From assembly GCA_045531685.1 (NCBI GenBank), contig JAZSEL010000124.1:1-5781 (forward strand): a DNA stretch of 5,781 nucleotides, given 5' to 3'. Below are positions 4,573 through 5,781 of this stretch, piece after piece (the first letter of the stretch is position 1; each line of letters begins with the position of its first letter). The stretch is from RGIG8767 sp045531685. Its GTDB lineage: Bacteria; Bacillota; Clostridia; Lachnospirales; Lachnospiraceae. The notes below the pieces were generated by a model. It had not been told where the DNA came from and did not search any database. It saw only the letters and a program-made list of their open reading frames with translations. The position numbers and the translations under genes are program-made.

Positions 4573-5280
4573 ATGGGCCTGCTTACTGATGACCAGTACA
4601 AGCTGATTCAACTGGCAGCAGGAAAAAGTGCATCGAATGATGACAAATCTGAAAAGATAGGTTTGTTCAAGCAAATTTTGACCGATTATTACAAGGTGAA
4701 GGCAATGCAAACTCAGGTTCAAATTGATTTGGCAGACAGGGTATGGGAATGGCTATATATGCAATGGAATAAATGGTTTGGAGAAAAAAACACTACAGAG
4801 AATAACACAAATAAATTTAAGCAATTAAATGAAAAATATGAGAAAGTTAAAAATGTAAAATATTCAAATGATATAAACAAAATTGACTATGATTCAAATT
4901 ATAAACCTTTAGAGACAACCTTATATTTCAATTGTATAGGTTTTGTTTGTTATATGTTTAATATATCTGCTTCATATAGTGTAAAAAATTTTGTACAGTA
5001 TTCACAATTTTATCAACTTATGGATGTAAAAAATGTTAATCAATTACAAATTGGCGATGTAATTACTTGGGAATACGAAAGTGGGGAATTTGATAAAAAT
5101 AATAATCCTATATACGATTATCATGTCTCAATTTGGAAAGGAAATGGTGAAGTCTGGGAATGTATGGATCCGAATGGAGTGAGAACAAGAAATTACCAAA
5201 AATATTATGACTATATGAATTCTCATGATATGAAAATCAAGACTGTAAAATACTTTAGATTAAAGGAAGGTAATAAATAA
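4573..5280 (+). CDS. Putative NlpC/P60-like cysteine hydrolase, candidate toxin effector
   Basis: 235 aa without signal peptide. The C-terminal part has the order of motifs of papain-fold NlpC/P60 enzymes: FNCIGFVCYMF (119-129) with Cys121 as probable nucleophile, LQIGDVITWEY (158-168), corresponding to the GD[LV] turn, and YDYHVSIWKGNGEVWE (181-196) with His184 as probable base. Such enzymes cleave peptidoglycan peptide bonds or act as deamidases or acyltransferases. The N-terminal ~72 residues are a separate helical region (QYKLIQLAAGK, then ADRVWEWLYMQWNKWFGEK). Base composition turns sharply AT-rich after about 4780, so N- and C-terminal parts may have different origins. ATG 4573 is preceded by in-frame TAG 4567-4569; the SD is weak (GGGGAAG, 12 bases upstream). 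The stop overlaps the start of a lipoprotein gene, as expected for an enzyme and its surface-exposed inhibitor. The remote family assignment rests on motifs only. Confidence 0.6.
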   Translation: MGLLTDDQYKLIQLAAGKSASNDDKSEKIGLFKQILTDYYKVKAMQTQVQIDLADRVWEWLYMQWNKWFGEKNTTENNTNKFKQLNEKYEKVKNVKYSNDINKIDYDSNYKPLETTLYFNCIGFVCYMFNISASYSVKNFVQYSQFYQLMDVKNVNQLQIGDVITWEYESGEFDKNNNPIYDYHVSIWKGNGEVWECMDPNGVRTRNYQKYYDYMNSHDMKIKTVKYFRLKEGNK

Positions 5281-5781
5281 TGAAACGTAAAGTACATATT
5301 ATCTGTATTTTTTTATTTATTATTGCTTTATTAGCTTGTGAAGAAAATAATACAGATAAAATCAAAGTTTTTATACAGAACTATATTGAAACGGTATCGA
5401 TTGAACATGAAAAACATAAAATAAATATAACTGATAAAATGATAGAGTATTTTTATGATGATGAAAATAAAGAAAATGCTGATTTGCCAGAATTTTTAGC
5501 AATGGGTGGATTTCGAAACAATATAATAATTGTAAAAAATTTTGAAATTCATAAAATTAAGAAATTACCATATAAAGATATTGATGGATATTCTGTAAAT
5601 GTTCAATTTATAATTTATGATAAATCGAAAGAAAATGAAGAGTATGTAAAAAAAATAGACTATTGGGTAGTATCACATAATATAAAGAGAACCAGCATAA
5701 ACGATCGCAACCTGAAATCCGTTTGCCGCAAGATGATTTGCATATTCGCAAATGACCTTCAAGCCGCCGCATGGAGTATCA
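5280..5781 (+). CDS. Lipoprotein, candidate immunity protein, 3' end replaced and running off the window
   Basis: ATG 5280 overlaps the previous stop (TAATG), and AAGGAAGG lies upstream inside the hydrolase gene. Residues 1 to 20 are a lipoprotein signal peptide: MKRKVHI, hydrophobic core, lipobox LLAC with Cys20. The mature part is lysine-, asparagine- and isoleucine-rich, very AT-rich, and contains a beta-like stretch IDGYSVNVQFIIYDK (about 108 to 122) and KKIDYWVVSHN. It resembles a small surface lipoprotein and could protect the producer against the hydrolase encoded just upstream; this is inference. From about 5690 the frame stays open, but composition and sequence change (SINDRNLKSVCRKM), because the DNA there matches a glycosyltransferase-like gene on the other strand. 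So only about 137 residues are native and the gene is probably truncated or chimeric. Confidence 0.6.
   Translation, partial: MKRKVHIICIFLFIIALLACEENNTDKIKVFIQNYIETVSIEHEKHKINITDKMIEYFYDDENKENADLPEFLAMGGFRNNIIIVKNFEIHKIKKLPYKDIDGYSVNVQFIIYDKSKENEEYVKKIDYWVVSHNIKRTSINDRNLKSVCRKMICIFANDLQAAAWSI
5673..5781 (-). pseudogene. Glycosyltransferase-like N-terminal fragment on the minus strand
   Basis: Read on the minus strand from the right edge, the sequence gives DTPCGGLKVICEYANHLAAN and then GFQVAIVYAGS, followed by LYIM and a stop at 5675-5673. The GG, a following helix with EYANHLA, then a G.xV strand is the typical N-terminal nucleotide-fold entry of GT-B glycosyltransferases (family 4-like). 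It is less AT-rich than the adjacent lipoprotein gene. The protein-like part ends near 5690; the last four codons come from the lipoprotein gene's DNA. The gene therefore seems cut after its first strand-helix-strand. Its start lies beyond the window. Assignment is from the motif only. Confidence 0.5.

Overview
The window looks like the accessory part of an AT-rich bacterial genome. Strong AGGAGG Shine-Dalgarno sites sit 6 to 13 bases before most starts, there are two lipoprotein signal peptides, and coding is dense and almost all on the + strand. This fits a low-GC Firmicute (Clostridia, Negativicutes or Bacilli type). A spirochaete is not excluded, and nothing here fixes the genus.

Region 1 (1-3181) is an array of polymorphic-toxin C-terminal fragments, each followed directly by an immunity gene. 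In order: (a) the last 32 codons of a toxin, then a 110-aa putative immunity gene; (b) a toxin-tail relic (485-643) ending GGTFDNPPFIPFE, then a 120-aa putative immunity gene; (c) a nearly complete HNH-like DNA/RNA non-specific endonuclease module (open from 995, stop at 1600) with no in-frame ATG and no delivery domain, then a YezG/DUF600-type immunity gene; (d, e) two more YezG-type immunity genes, each preceded only by the last ~25 codons of a lost nuclease toxin. Units c to e form a tandem array with an exact period of 551 bp. It begins and ends at the same CAAGG pentamer, within the codons for the nuclease RPTAF motif. The three immunity paralogs (147 aa each) have nearly identical ends and a divergent middle.

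Region 2 (3198-4563) has a more balanced base composition. It encodes a TPR-like lipoprotein, a 42-codon ORF of uncertain status and a single-pass membrane-anchored protein of unknown function.

Region 3 (4573-5781) encodes a putative NlpC/P60-like (papain-fold) cysteine hydrolase, whose last two thirds turn abruptly AT-rich. Its stop overlaps the start of a second lipoprotein, a candidate toxin and immunity pair. The lipoprotein gene appears to be cut near 5690 and joined to a glycosyltransferase-like gene fragment on the minus strand, so the right edge is a rearrangement junction.

Together the genes look like a reservoir of displaced toxin and immunity cassettes, with several orphan immunity genes retained after most of their toxins were lost. 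Family names are from recognising sequence motifs; no database search was possible.
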